From Desulforhopalus sp. (lineage in GTDB: Bacteria; Desulfobacterota; Desulfobulbia; Desulfobulbales; Desulfocapsaceae), in assembly GCA_030247675.1 (NCBI GenBank), contig JAOTRX010000006.1, forward strand, positions 186,001 to 250,000: a stretch of DNA of 64,000 bases, written 5' to 3'. A program made the translations under genes and the position numbers. Under the pieces are notes generated by a model that did no database searches, was not told the origin of the DNA, and was given only the letters and a program-made list of their open reading frames with translations. This document shows, in pieces, positions 18,761-27,237 of the stretch (within the stretch, counting starts at the first letter, position 1; each line of letters starts with the position of its first letter).

Positions 18761-20050
18761 ATGTCGACGCCTGCTATTAGAAAATTCCTGCAAACCAAGG
18801 TTACGGCTCTCACGGCCCGTGCCCGGCGTTTGGCGGAGCTGGAGCCGGGTACGGTGGGTATCCGGCCTCAGGATAGATCATTTGCCCCTTCAACGGCGCA
18901 CTTTGCCGCAGCAAATCGGCGTTTGGCTCATATAGACCGGGCTATCCAGCATCGTCTGCAATTTTTGCAGGCCCATTGGCATGCAGCACCTGCCCAGACC
19001 GCCTTGGTATATATCGCCCTTGTCGAACGCGAAGTGGACCGAGCCAGGCGGGCATTCGGCATGTTTTTTGAGCTTTTCAGTCAGCGCGGCTCGGTTTTCG
19101 CACCGGCCCTGGCAGCCCATGATGTGATCGCGGCGGACTGTTACGCGGCCATCCGCAAGGCGGCCCCGCTCATTTTTCGGGGCCCGCTGTTAAAACCGCT
19201 CACCTATATGGAGCATGGCTATTCACCGGCGACCATGCGCCGCGGCGTTACCCTGCGGCGGCTGCTGGGGGAAAACAATCCCTTCCCGGTCATCCGCATC
19301 CCCTGGGATCGCGATAATCCCTGGCAGGCAGTGTTTCTCCATGAGGTGGCCCATAATTTACAGGCGGATCTGGGTATCTGGCACGAAAACAGCCAGGCCG
19401 TGGGTGAACGAGTGCTCAAAGCAATCAGCGATCCTCTCTTGACCACCGTTTACCGCCGCTGGCACAAGGAAATCTTTGCCGACCTAGCGGCGGTCCTTCT
19501 GGGTGGCCCGGCCTCGGCCTGGGGCATGATGGATTTTCTCGCCCATCCGGGACCCCGGTCGCTGACCTACCGGCCTGGCGGTGCCCATCCCACCGGGTAT
19601 CTGCGCGGTTTGATCCTCGCCGAGATGTTGCAGCGTCTGGGGTTTTCGGAGGAGGCTGCTAAAATCCTCGCGGTTTGGAAGGGATTCTACAATCCGCAGA
19701 AAGGCCACCGGATTCCCCGGCGATTGCTGGAGGGTTCGGTGCGGACGATTCCCCATGTGGTGGATGAAATCGCCTTTCAAACCAGGCGAAATCTCGCGCA
19801 ACGGGCACTTGTCGATGTCATTCCGTTTCGCCGGGAGGATGAGGCGCTGATCAGGCGTGGCGCCATGGCTCTTATCCGCGGACGGGTGCCGACGGACATT
19901 CCGCCCCGCTTTTTCGTAAGCGCCAGCCGCTATGCCATTCAGGGAGGCGCTCAACCCCAACAACTCGCAAACAATGTCATAACCTATTTATCTTCCATGG
20001 CTTCCGGACTGAGCATACAGAGGGGTACCCGGAAGGCGATGGCCTCATAA
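18761..20050 (+). CDS. Putative zinc metallopeptidase (HExxH, gluzincin-like), no signal peptide
   Basis: About 429 residues. The zinc motif HEVAH is at residues 194-198. A candidate third ligand is Glu237 in WHKEIFADLAAVLLGG, a gluzincin-like arrangement with Asp241 close behind. The N-terminal ~170 residues are helical and basic and have no recognised domain. No signal peptide or transmembrane segment is visible, so it is cytoplasmic or exported by an unusual route. GAGG precedes the third of three successive start codons (GTG ATG ATG), so 18761 is preferred over 18755. The same HExxH-to-EI(x)nGG layout recurs in the protein at 21968-23056, suggesting related enzymes. Confidence 0.65.
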   Translation: MSTPAIRKFLQTKVTALTARARRLAELEPGTVGIRPQDRSFAPSTAHFAAANRRLAHIDRAIQHRLQFLQAHWHAAPAQTALVYIALVEREVDRARRAFGMFFELFSQRGSVFAPALAAHDVIAADCYAAIRKAAPLIFRGPLLKPLTYMEHGYSPATMRRGVTLRRLLGENNPFPVIRIPWDRDNPWQAVFLHEVAHNLQADLGIWHENSQAVGERVLKAISDPLLTTVYRRWHKEIFADLAAVLLGGPASAWGMMDFLAHPGPRSLTYRPGGAHPTGYLRGLILAEMLQRLGFSEEAAKILAVWKGFYNPQKGHRIPRRLLEGSVRTIPHVVDEIAFQTRRNLAQRALVDVIPFRREDEALIRRGAMALIRGRVPTDIPPRFFVSASRYAIQGGAQPQQLANNVITYLSSMASGLSIQRGTRKAMAS

Positions 20051-20070
20051 AGACACAGGGGTGAAGCATT

Positions 20071-21888
20071 ATGCCAATGGAACAGCTAAAAACCGGCGAT
20101 AAAATCAACATGTTTCGTGATCGCTCTCCAGACGCGGTTGCACTCGACAATCTGATCCGTAAGACGCTCAGGGTGAGTGACCCGGCCAATGCCGGAGAAA
20201 TGGCCAAGGCCCTGCGCAATTACTATCCCACGGACCGTGAGTTTATGGCCCGCGAGGCCGCCGGCATGCCCTTCGTCAGCGCCCCTGTCCAGGCGGTGGC
20301 GCCGCAGGCTGTGACCTCCACCAGCGCCGAGGTGGAACAGGCGGTCTCGGATGTCGAGCAAGATCTCTCGGCGTTGACACACAACGCGATTCTGAAGGAT
20401 ATCGAACCCGAGCTCAGAGGCTGGGCCACAGCGGTACGCACTGCCATCGCAAGTGGCATCCACGCCGCCAGGTTCGCTCTTGATCCACGCCAGAGGGACA
20501 GCGCCTTTGCGGCCCGCAGGCATCTTGGCAATTATGCACGGATGGCCCGAGCGGTCGGCACTCTGACCCCGGCTGCTAATCCTCTCTTTAGAAGCTTTGC
20601 CCAGAGCATAGATGAAGTGGCAGCGGTCATCCTCGTCCTCATCGGGGAGTCTTTGGCTAATGCCGGTATTGGGGGAGGCAAGTTCATCCTGCAAGCTCCA
20701 GTAAGCGAGATTCAGGCGCGAAGGGATGCCGTGATCTATTCGCTGAGAAATCTGGTGGGATCAACCCAGGATGCCTACGGACCAAACGAATGGCCCAGAG
20801 GGCTCCAGGCATACCAGCAACTGATGAAACATTTGGGCAATAATGCCCAGCATGATCTGCGAGCGCTTTTCCAGGAAAGCGAGTTGGCTGAGTTGATGGA
20901 TGAACTGATTCATCTGGCGGTTGGCAGCACCGCCGAAGGATACCGCGCGCTCGGATCGACCGCCATGATGGCTCTGGAACGTTTTAACCGGCTTATCCAT
21001 TTTGGCCAGGATGTTGTTAAACCGGAGTCGCCGCCTCTTGCATCCTTTGTCATGTCGTTGAAGCTCTTTTTGAATGCTTTTGACAATGGAAGGCAAGGAC
21101 ATCGCTTGATGACAATCGCCAGGCCGCCAATCCTTTTCTATGGTCTTTATGGAATGAAACAGGATTCTGCGAGTCAGCGTTTACTGCAGATAATTATTCA
21201 TCGTGGCCAGCTCGCGGAAGAATTGGATTGCTGCTCTTCAAACAAGCTTTCAATGAAAAAAAGAAACCTTTCATTTCAAAAGGACGACCATGATAAACCT
21301 ATATTTCTAACCAATGAAGAAAGCCAGATCTGCCTCGATAAAATTCTTTATGATATCGATCGGACTATCGACCTCTATGCCCTAGGCACTGAGAATTTCG
21401 GCAAGCCAGAAAAGAGAGCCGGAGCATGTGCTTGCATTATAAAAACTCTGTCTATAACTCCGGCAATTTACTCCTTAAGTGGTATTAGAACTCTGATCCT
21501 TAAAGCAGGCCAAACTGGTTGGGTCAGCAAGGAAAAAGAAATTCTTTATCAAGAACTTAGAGCTCAGCAAAAAGCTGAATATGGCTATGATTCATTGCTC
21601 CAGGCAATGGCACCTTCTTGCTTTAATATTTTAGGTAAGCAGATTAATCCAGTGATTTTGCTTATACAAAAAACAATTAATCAGCTCGATTATAATCAAC
21701 CAAAGACCAAAAGAATTCCTCAAAATTACGAATCGAGTCTCGATAAAGCTGTTTCTTTCATCGATAAGATAGATAAAAAAGGAGACAGAGAGCTAAAAAT
21801 AAAATCGCAGAACACGGCTCAAGAAGCAGCACAAATTGCACCAGATAAAGAGGAAATTGATCCTGGTAATTCGGATAAACGAGTTTAG
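20071..21888 (+). CDS. Unrecognised 605-residue protein with composition break
   Basis: I recognise no family. Residues 1-390 are helical and have the base composition of the neighbours. They include an Ala/Val-rich stretch (APVQAVAPQAVTSTSAEVEQ) and a helical block (about 110-330) with repeated HLGN motifs (RRHLGNYARM, KHLGNNAQHD). From about residue 390 (base 21240) the DNA becomes markedly A+T-rich and the protein rich in Lys, Ile and Asn up to the stop. That looks like a 3' part of different origin joined in frame. AGGGG precedes the ATG. It lies between the two HExxH proteins and has no signal peptide. Confidence 0.65.
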   Translation: MPMEQLKTGDKINMFRDRSPDAVALDNLIRKTLRVSDPANAGEMAKALRNYYPTDREFMAREAAGMPFVSAPVQAVAPQAVTSTSAEVEQAVSDVEQDLSALTHNAILKDIEPELRGWATAVRTAIASGIHAARFALDPRQRDSAFAARRHLGNYARMARAVGTLTPAANPLFRSFAQSIDEVAAVILVLIGESLANAGIGGGKFILQAPVSEIQARRDAVIYSLRNLVGSTQDAYGPNEWPRGLQAYQQLMKHLGNNAQHDLRALFQESELAELMDELIHLAVGSTAEGYRALGSTAMMALERFNRLIHFGQDVVKPESPPLASFVMSLKLFLNAFDNGRQGHRLMTIARPPILFYGLYGMKQDSASQRLLQIIIHRGQLAEELDCCSSNKLSMKKRNLSFQKDDHDKPIFLTNEESQICLDKILYDIDRTIDLYALGTENFGKPEKRAGACACIIKTLSITPAIYSLSGIRTLILKAGQTGWVSKEKEILYQELRAQQKAEYGYDSLLQAMAPSCFNILGKQINPVILLIQKTINQLDYNQPKTKRIPQNYESSLDKAVSFIDKIDKKGDRELKIKSQNTAQEAAQIAPDKEEIDPGNSDKRV

Positions 21889-21967
21889 GAACACAATTAA
21901 ACGACGTTTTATCAACTCTTAATCCGCGATGCCTGACGGGTAGAAGTACTTATAAGGAGAGAGAACC

Positions 21968-23056
21968 ATGGCATATGAAAATTTTGAGACCATCAGCCGC
22001 CTGTGGCAGAAGTTCCTGCGCGAACAGCTGGCCACGATGCAGCCCGAAGACAGGCAGAAGTACGAACATCTGTTTGAGGACAGGTTTCAGGAACTCCTGA
22101 AGGGAGCGGCGGGCGATGGCATGAACGGGTTCCTTGACCTTGTGGGTTTCGGCGGCAAGGGCACCCCGCCTTTTGAAGAAGTGCCCTATCCCTATATTTC
22201 ACCGGACTTCGACGAATCGGTCATCCCCAGCCAACTGCACGCCTCGGCCGAGCTTTACTTTATCTATCAGCACGAAAGGATGAAGGTCTTCCAGGTCATT
22301 GATGTTCTGCGGCGGCTGTTCCGGGAGGGGCGTATGCGCATCCAGCGCGGTCCCGGGGCCAGGGGACTGTATATCCTGGAAAAATGGAAGCCCCTGCGCT
22401 ATTCGCTGCGTGACCGGATGATTGCCTACCGGCGCGTCTTCAACTTCGGCTCGGCGCCTTCGCCTGCCGGGGCAATCGTCAACCGCAACTTTCAAAGTCA
22501 GCTTCTGGCCTTCATGACTGCCCTGGCCCAATATTTCAGGGACTTGCTGATCGGTGAAGTCATCCGTGGCGGGCCGATGATCGAACAGCGGCCCTTCGGC
22601 AGCGTCGCCACCGTGCAAAGGCTGGGGATCGATCTGCGTTTTGCCCTTGACCGGGCGAGCTACGGCAATATTCTCGCCCTGACCCATGAAACCGGTCATT
22701 ACCTGAAAACGGCCATTGAACTCTTCGACACCCCGGATATTAAAAAGGTATTCGACGCCAACACCAAATGGGATGTCGTGGAAATCGTCTCCAACCGCTA
22801 TCTGGGCGGTATGGGCGAGATCTCCCAGCGCTCGAAGATGGCGGAAAGCGGCCGCAGGGTGCTGCAGTGGGTGGCGGACAACGACTTTAAGACGGCCATT
22901 GACCCCATCCTTTTCCAGTCGGATGCGCGGCCTTTTGGTCCCCATGCCGAGGCCTGGATCGCTGCCTACCGCATGACGCCCGAAGGCCGGGGGTTCCGCG
23001 GCGTAGTCCCGACGCTGCGGCGGAAATTGGGGGAACCGGCTCTGTCGGCGGCCTAA
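21968..23056 (+). CDS. Putative zinc metallopeptidase (HETGH), no signal peptide
   Basis: A 362-residue protein with the zinc-binding motif HETGH at residues 240-244 in LALTHETGHYLKTAI. A candidate third ligand is Glu272 in WDVVEIVSNRYLGGMGEI, spaced like the Glu in the other HExxH protein of this cluster. The first ~230 residues are helical with no recognised domain and include FEEVPYPYISPDFDE and an Arg-rich patch. AAGGAG precedes the ATG and there is no signal peptide. It follows an ~80-base gap after the chimeric 605-residue gene. Peptidase activity is inferred from the motif alone. Confidence 0.65.
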   Translation: MAYENFETISRLWQKFLREQLATMQPEDRQKYEHLFEDRFQELLKGAAGDGMNGFLDLVGFGGKGTPPFEEVPYPYISPDFDESVIPSQLHASAELYFIYQHERMKVFQVIDVLRRLFREGRMRIQRGPGARGLYILEKWKPLRYSLRDRMIAYRRVFNFGSAPSPAGAIVNRNFQSQLLAFMTALAQYFRDLLIGEVIRGGPMIEQRPFGSVATVQRLGIDLRFALDRASYGNILALTHETGHYLKTAIELFDTPDIKKVFDANTKWDVVEIVSNRYLGGMGEISQRSKMAESGRRVLQWVADNDFKTAIDPILFQSDARPFGPHAEAWIAAYRMTPEGRGFRGVVPTLRRKLGEPALSAA

Positions 23057-23059
23057 CAG

Positions 23060-23944
23060 GTGCCGGAAATGTCCATCCTGCCGTCTTCCCTCGCACTTAC
23101 CGTGCATACCCGACGAAGGGCCTGTGTCCTCGATACGCAACTGGCCCTGTCGCCCTATGGTTTGCTGCTTGCCCGACGCCTGGGCGAGGTCTTGGACCTG
23201 TGGCTGGTCAGGGAACTCTGGCAGATTCTGGACAGCACTTACTACTACCGGTCGAACCCCAGCCAGCTCATCCCGCCGATACCCGGCACCGCAACAATTA
23301 CCGCTCCGAGCGGCAATTGCCAGACGATAGGCACCGTATTGGCCCAATGGGACCTGGCGCGCGCCGCCACCGATCTCGCCGGACTCAAGGTGTATTGGGT
23401 GGGAGATGCCCTGAATGAATCGCTCCTGCCGGCGGGCACTGACACCCATCTGATCAGTCGCTTCGAGACCCTGGCGGCGGCCCTGGAATCAGCGGTTCCC
23501 AATGCATTTCAGAATGATGAACAACCGCATCTTTTCAGCGACTGTTCTCGTGATACTGCGGCGTTGGCCGCGGCGCTTATTCCCTATAAAGGATTTATCC
23601 TTACCTCGGGGAGCAAGGGCGACGAGCCCGAACCCTTGCTCTGCACCTATTTGAAGGAACATTTTCATATTTCCTGCGTTAAGCTCGGTCGCAAGCAAAG
23701 CCGGCTTGAACGCGATTTTCTTAATTCGATACTGGCCGAGGCAGCACTTTCTGAGCTGTTATGGGCTGGATTGAAACTCGCAGCCCTGCATTTGGTTGTG
23801 CCCGGGGCGGTGATGATGCCTGTCAACGACAAATCGGAAGAGACATTTCCGCACGATTTCGACCTGCCGGCCGAGGCGACCGGGGAACATGAGCAGCAAT
23901 GGTGGAAAGATGCTCGCTGTTTCTGGTATCCGGTCGGACCATAG
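23060..23944 (+). CDS. Unrecognised 294-residue cluster protein
   Basis: I recognise no family. The frame can start at GTG 23060, three bases after the preceding stop, or at ATG 23069; neither has a strong ribosome site, so translational coupling is likely. The N-terminal part contains LDTQLALSPYGLLLARR followed by a Trp/Tyr-rich helix. The central part has FSDCSRDTAALAAALIPY and GFILTSGSKGDEPEPLL, which could be alternating strands and helices. The C-terminus is acidic and Trp-rich (EHEQQWWKDARCFWYPVGP). No signal peptide or catalytic signature is visible. It lies between the HETGH protein and the DUF4438 protein. Confidence 0.6.
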   Translation: MPEMSILPSSLALTVHTRRRACVLDTQLALSPYGLLLARRLGEVLDLWLVRELWQILDSTYYYRSNPSQLIPPIPGTATITAPSGNCQTIGTVLAQWDLARAATDLAGLKVYWVGDALNESLLPAGTDTHLISRFETLAAALESAVPNAFQNDEQPHLFSDCSRDTAALAAALIPYKGFILTSGSKGDEPEPLLCTYLKEHFHISCVKLGRKQSRLERDFLNSILAEAALSELLWAGLKLAALHLVVPGAVMMPVNDKSEETFPHDFDLPAEATGEHEQQWWKDARCFWYPVGP

Positions 23945-23969
23945 GCGGTTGCGGGGGGAAGCAAGCACC

Positions 23970-24920
23970 ATGAAGACAAACCAGGTGGGCGCACCGCGGA
24001 TGAATGAAAAGGATCTGGTCATGGTCACCGTCATGGGACAGATCGCCCATCCCATCGGTCGCCCGAACCCCTACCGCATTGGTTATGACGGGGTGCCCCG
24101 CATTTTACCCGGTACCGGCGGCATCGCCATTAACCAGCGCGTCGGAAATCGCTGTGTCGGGCTTGCCGGCGACCATATCGAGCCCGGTGTATCGCTGCAT
24201 AATAACAATCGTGAAATCGTCGGCGATAAAAACGGACCCAACCTGGCACTGCTCACCTACTGCTGCGTCGGCAACATCGCCCAGGTCGTCACTGGCCCCT
24301 GCGCCGGAAAGCAAGGGGTGGTGACAGGAAAGCACGGCGGCATTGAGCACCTCCTCATCGATTTTCCAACCGATGTGCTGCGGCGGCTGCGCATTGGCGA
24401 CCGGGTGCAGATTTTCTCATTCGGGCTTGGGCTTCACTTGCCTGATCATCCGCGAATTCAGGCAATGAATTGTTCCCCCCGGCTGATCCGCAGGTGGGGC
24501 GTCCGCGCCGACAAGCAGTGTCTGCATGTTCCGGTGACCCATCTGGTCCCTGCCAAGGTCATGGGTTCGGGTATCGGCCAGAACAACGCGATTCGAGGGG
24601 ATTATGATATTCAGCTCTTCGATCCTAAGACTACCCGCCGGTTCAATCTGGATACCCTTCGTTTCGGCGATTTTGTCGCCATTATTCATTCAGACTCACG
24701 CTTTGGCCGGGCGTTTCGTCATAATGCAATTACCATCGCCGTGGTTGTCCACGGCGACAGCACGATCAGCGGACATGGTCCGGGAGCGATGGCCCTGTTG
24801 ACCGGAGATCGTCGCTGCCTCATTCCTATCAGGGACAGAAATGCAAATCTGGCGCAGGTGTTGCGGATCAGGCAGTTACCTCCGCTGCGTCAATTCACTC
24901 CGTTGATAAAGCTGAGTTGA
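23970..24920 (+). CDS. DUF4438 family protein
   Basis: About 316 residues from the ATG at 23970, which has GGGGGGAA upstream; a longer frame from 23889 overlaps the previous gene and is disfavoured. The pattern PNPYRIGYDGVPRILPGTGGI, VGLAGDHIEPGVS, GNIAQVVTGPCAGKQGVVTGKHGG and GDRVQIFSFGLGL matches DUF4438, a family with a solved Thermotoga structure but no established reaction. The closing codons and TGA (KLS-stop) lie inside a copy of the dispersed palindromic repeat, so the C-terminus was set or rewritten by the repeat. Its presence beside three putative proteases is a useful functional clue. Confidence 0.75.
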   Translation: MKTNQVGAPRMNEKDLVMVTVMGQIAHPIGRPNPYRIGYDGVPRILPGTGGIAINQRVGNRCVGLAGDHIEPGVSLHNNNREIVGDKNGPNLALLTYCCVGNIAQVVTGPCAGKQGVVTGKHGGIEHLLIDFPTDVLRRLRIGDRVQIFSFGLGLHLPDHPRIQAMNCSPRLIRRWGVRADKQCLHVPVTHLVPAKVMGSGIGQNNAIRGDYDIQLFDPKTTRRFNLDTLRFGDFVAIIHSDSRFGRAFRHNAITIAVVVHGDSTISGHGPGAMALLTGDRRCLIPIRDRNANLAQVLRIRQLPPLRQFTPLIKLS

Positions 24921-25017
24921 GCGGCTTGCCTGCTCGTACGAAACTTATGCCCTTGCGGTATAAAGCTGAGTTGAGCAGCTTACCTGCGCAAACGAAATGT
25001 ATGCCCTTGGCGTGTAA
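24908..25017 (+). repeat. Dispersed palindromic repeat, tandem copies B1 and B2
   Basis: Two head-to-tail copies, 24908-24961 and 24962-25017. Both begin AAAGCTGAGTTGAGC and carry ACGAAA then TATGCCCTTG. B1 has TTGAGC / GCTCGTA and B2 has TTGAGC / GCGCAAA as arms. The tandem pair contains the stop codon of the DUF4438 gene and fills the gap before the next gene. It is the only tandem arrangement seen for this family in the window. Confidence 0.85.
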
Positions 25018-25049
25018 GGAGAGAGAAAACAGCGTAAAGGAGGAAGGCA

Positions 25050-25454
25050 ATGACTCATCGTGACAGTGAAGCGTTCTGTGACCGGGAACTTTCCCGGATT
25101 ATACTCAGCGAGTTTGACCGGGTGGAGAAAAAGATCAAGAAACATCGCCATCCCGGCAATAGCCCGAGAACGGACGAAATGGCCACAGCTGTCTCTGAGG
25201 ATATTGATATAACCGATGGTTCTGATTTGCTCAGCGACGAGGAACAAAGCTTCATCACTGAAACCACTGCCTGGCTCAGGCCGCGGGACAACAAAGATAC
25301 CATTCTCGGGAGAATATGGACTTTGCTGACCGAAGAGGACCCGGACGCCTATTTCCAGCCACCGGAGACCGAGAGCCGGGAAACACCGGCGACCGCTACC
25401 GATACTGGAGAGGAAGATCAAAGCATGCCGGAGCCCAACGAGAAAACGCCATGA
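25050..25454 (+). CDS. Small acidic protein preceding the serine protease (unrecognised)
   Basis: A 134-residue hydrophilic protein of no recognised family. The N-terminal half is helical and charged (ELSRIILSEFDRVEKKIKKH). The rest is acidic and Thr/Ser/Pro-rich, likely disordered (SEDIDITDGSDLLSDEEQ, ETESRETPATATDTGEEDQ). A strong ribosome site (AAAGGAGGAAGG) precedes the ATG. Its stop overlaps the start of the serine protease gene (ATGA). Tight coupling of a small acidic protein to a protease suggests an inhibitor, chaperone or targeting subunit, which is inference from arrangement only. Confidence 0.65.
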   Translation: MTHRDSEAFCDRELSRIILSEFDRVEKKIKKHRHPGNSPRTDEMATAVSEDIDITDGSDLLSDEEQSFITETTAWLRPRDNKDTILGRIWTLLTEEDPDAYFQPPETESRETPATATDTGEEDQSMPEPNEKTP

Positions 25455-26269
25455 CCTCTGACCTTGATCTCGCCATTGATTATGCCGTTATCGGGCCCCA
25501 TGACAGCCGCACCCACGAAATTCGCACCACACGCTTTCCCTTCAATACCATTTGCCACGTGGAAAGGGATTTCGGCGATGGGATCTGGCGGGGCTGCAGC
25601 GGCACCCTGATCGGCCCGCAAAAGGTTTTGTGCGCCGGCCATTGTCTTTATAACCACCGTTTGAAAAGGGCGCCGGTGCGCATCCGGATCAGCCCGGGCC
25701 GGGCGGACCGTGACACGCGACCGTATGGATCTATTATGGTCCTGCGGTCGTATGTGCCCCGGCGCTATGTCCACCCCCGAACCGTCAGTGATTTACGCAA
25801 TTATGATTACGGCCTGGCAATCCTTCCGCAACCTTTTAAAGGCTTGCATACCTTTATGGAGGTGCGTGCCCTGTCCAATGCCCAACTGGAAAAGATGCGC
25901 CATCAAAGGCTCATCAGCATTGCCGGTTATCCGGCTGATCGTCCGGTGGGAACCCTTTGGCGGCATTCGGAAAGGCTGACACGGACCGGGCCCCGGCGAC
26001 TCTACTATACGGTCGATACCTGCCCCGGCCACAGTGGCAGCTCAATTTGGTTTTTATGCCCGCGCCATGCTCGGCGGCATGTCATCGGGGTACATACCTC
26101 TGGCCCCATCGATGAGGCCGGACGGGCCTTCGGATGCTCGCCGGGGACGGTTTTCGCCCCCCAAGGCTTCATGAATAGCGGGGTGCGCATTACAGACGAG
26201 GTGCTGGCAAATATTAACAACCCGGCGCGCAAGGTGGGAGGCGTCGGCAAAATGATCCGTTTTCCCTGA
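25451..26269 (+). CDS. Trypsin-fold serine protease (V8/glutamyl endopeptidase-like), no signal peptide
   Basis: About 272 residues. The catalytic triad is visible: His64 in VLCAGHCLY, Asp119 in NYDYGLAIL and Ser195 in CPGHSGSSIW. GHSGSS and the short spacing resemble the V8/glutamyl-endopeptidase branch more than classical trypsins. The ATG at 25451 overlaps the preceding stop by four bases; a longer frame from 25316 runs through that gene in another frame and is disfavoured. No signal peptide or propeptide with a recognisable cleavage site is seen, unusual for this normally secreted family. It may act inside the cell or leave with other cluster products. Confidence 0.8.
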   Translation: MTSDLDLAIDYAVIGPHDSRTHEIRTTRFPFNTICHVERDFGDGIWRGCSGTLIGPQKVLCAGHCLYNHRLKRAPVRIRISPGRADRDTRPYGSIMVLRSYVPRRYVHPRTVSDLRNYDYGLAILPQPFKGLHTFMEVRALSNAQLEKMRHQRLISIAGYPADRPVGTLWRHSERLTRTGPRRLYYTVDTCPGHSGSSIWFLCPRHARRHVIGVHTSGPIDEAGRAFGCSPGTVFAPQGFMNSGVRITDEVLANINNPARKVGGVGKMIRFP

Positions 26270-26270
26270 T

Positions 26271-27116
26271 ATGGGTGGCATGGCGGCTGAGGCTGATCCC
26301 GTCCAACCCTATACCATCTTTGCCCGGATCTACGATCAGGTCATGGGAAGCTCTACCTTTCCGATGATCAAACAAGGCTTTGAGGAAGCGCTCCGGAGGT
26401 ATGGAATCAACTTCCGGTCCGCAGCTGATGTGGGCTGCGGGACAGGGACCTTTTTACGATATTTGCGTACCTATGGCGTGCCGGTCATCGGAGTCGACAG
26501 CTCGGCCGCCATGCTCGCCCAGGCGGCCGATAAAAACCGTGGTATTGGTACGGTTTTGCTGCGCCAGGATATGCGGGAGCTGCAACTGCCCCGGCGGGTG
26601 GACCTGATCACCTGTAATTTTGATACCCTTAATTATCTGCTGTCCGGCCCCCAGCTGGCGAGAACATTACAACGGTTCCAGGCGAATCTGACGGCAGGGG
26701 GCCATGTGATCTTTGACATACTTTCGACTCCGGTAGGCCCTGCAACAAATCATCGAATGGTTCAGCAAATCAGGGTTCCCGGTCTTTCTACCACTTGGCG
26801 GATTTGCTGGAGTCCGCACAAGCGGTGGAGCAGGGTTAGCATGCTCTACAGATTTAAAAATGCAGCAAATAAACCGGTGAGCCACAGGGAAGAACACGTC
26901 CAGCGCTGGTACCCGCGTTCCTTTGTCAATACGGCTTTGAGGAACGCTGGTTTCAGGATCAGGGGCATCCACGACAGCGAAACGTCCCTTCCAGCAACCA
27001 AAGACAGCGGCTGGCTCCGCTACATTGCCGAAGTAATGCCGGCCGATTACCAGGAGGTGATACATGGACGATTACCACCGCATGGACGAAGCTTTGCTTT
27101 GCAGGGATATTGGTAA
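26271..27116 (+). CDS. Class I SAM-dependent methyltransferase
   Basis: A 281-residue protein with a Rossmann methyltransferase fold. Motif I is DVGCGTGTFLRYL (about residues 54-66), followed by the acidic end of strand 2 in VIGVDSSAAML. The motif IV region is DLITCNFDTLNYLL, and AGGHVIFDILS is the following strand. The C-terminal part (TTWRICWSPHKRWSRVSMLYRF) is a beta-rich substrate domain of unknown specificity. It starts one base after the protease stop. Its last ~53 bases overlap a short gene with a very strong ribosome site. Substrate unknown; modification of a cluster protein or peptide is one option. Confidence 0.8.
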   Translation: MGGMAAEADPVQPYTIFARIYDQVMGSSTFPMIKQGFEEALRRYGINFRSAADVGCGTGTFLRYLRTYGVPVIGVDSSAAMLAQAADKNRGIGTVLLRQDMRELQLPRRVDLITCNFDTLNYLLSGPQLARTLQRFQANLTAGGHVIFDILSTPVGPATNHRMVQQIRVPGLSTTWRICWSPHKRWSRVSMLYRFKNAANKPVSHREEHVQRWYPRSFVNTALRNAGFRIRGIHDSETSLPATKDSGWLRYIAEVMPADYQEVIHGRLPPHGRSFALQGYW

Positions 27117-27237
27117 CGACCGAGGCGGGCATTGGCATTGTCACGCCCTTACCCCCGGTGGCGAACGTGTTCATATTTGGTACGGACAAACCAAACTCAA
27201 AACAACCTTCTCTTTGAATGAACAAGGCATTTGCTGA
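27064..27237 (+). CDS. Short 57-residue protein overlapping two neighbours (unrecognised)
   Basis: A 57-codon frame hidden by its length. It is preceded by AGGAGGTGAT three bases before the ATG, an almost full-length match to the 16S anti-Shine-Dalgarno sequence. The product begins MDDYHRMDEALLC and is rich in His, Trp and Cys in the centre (GGHWHCHALTPGG), with a beta-like end (ERVHIWYGQTKLK). It overlaps the methyltransferase 3' end by 53 bases in another frame and the right-hand LuxR gene by 20 bases, so the three are probably coupled. It could be a metal-binding peptide, a modified peptide precursor or a regulator's partner; none of these is established. Confidence 0.55.
   Translation: MDDYHRMDEALLCRDIGNDRGGHWHCHALTPGGERVHIWYGQTKLKTTFSLNEQGIC

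Noticed and set aside
22199..23449. 416-codon minus-strand open frame opposite the HETGH protein
   Set aside because: Low-complexity Gly/Arg/His-rich shadow; it spans the junction of two plus-strand genes.
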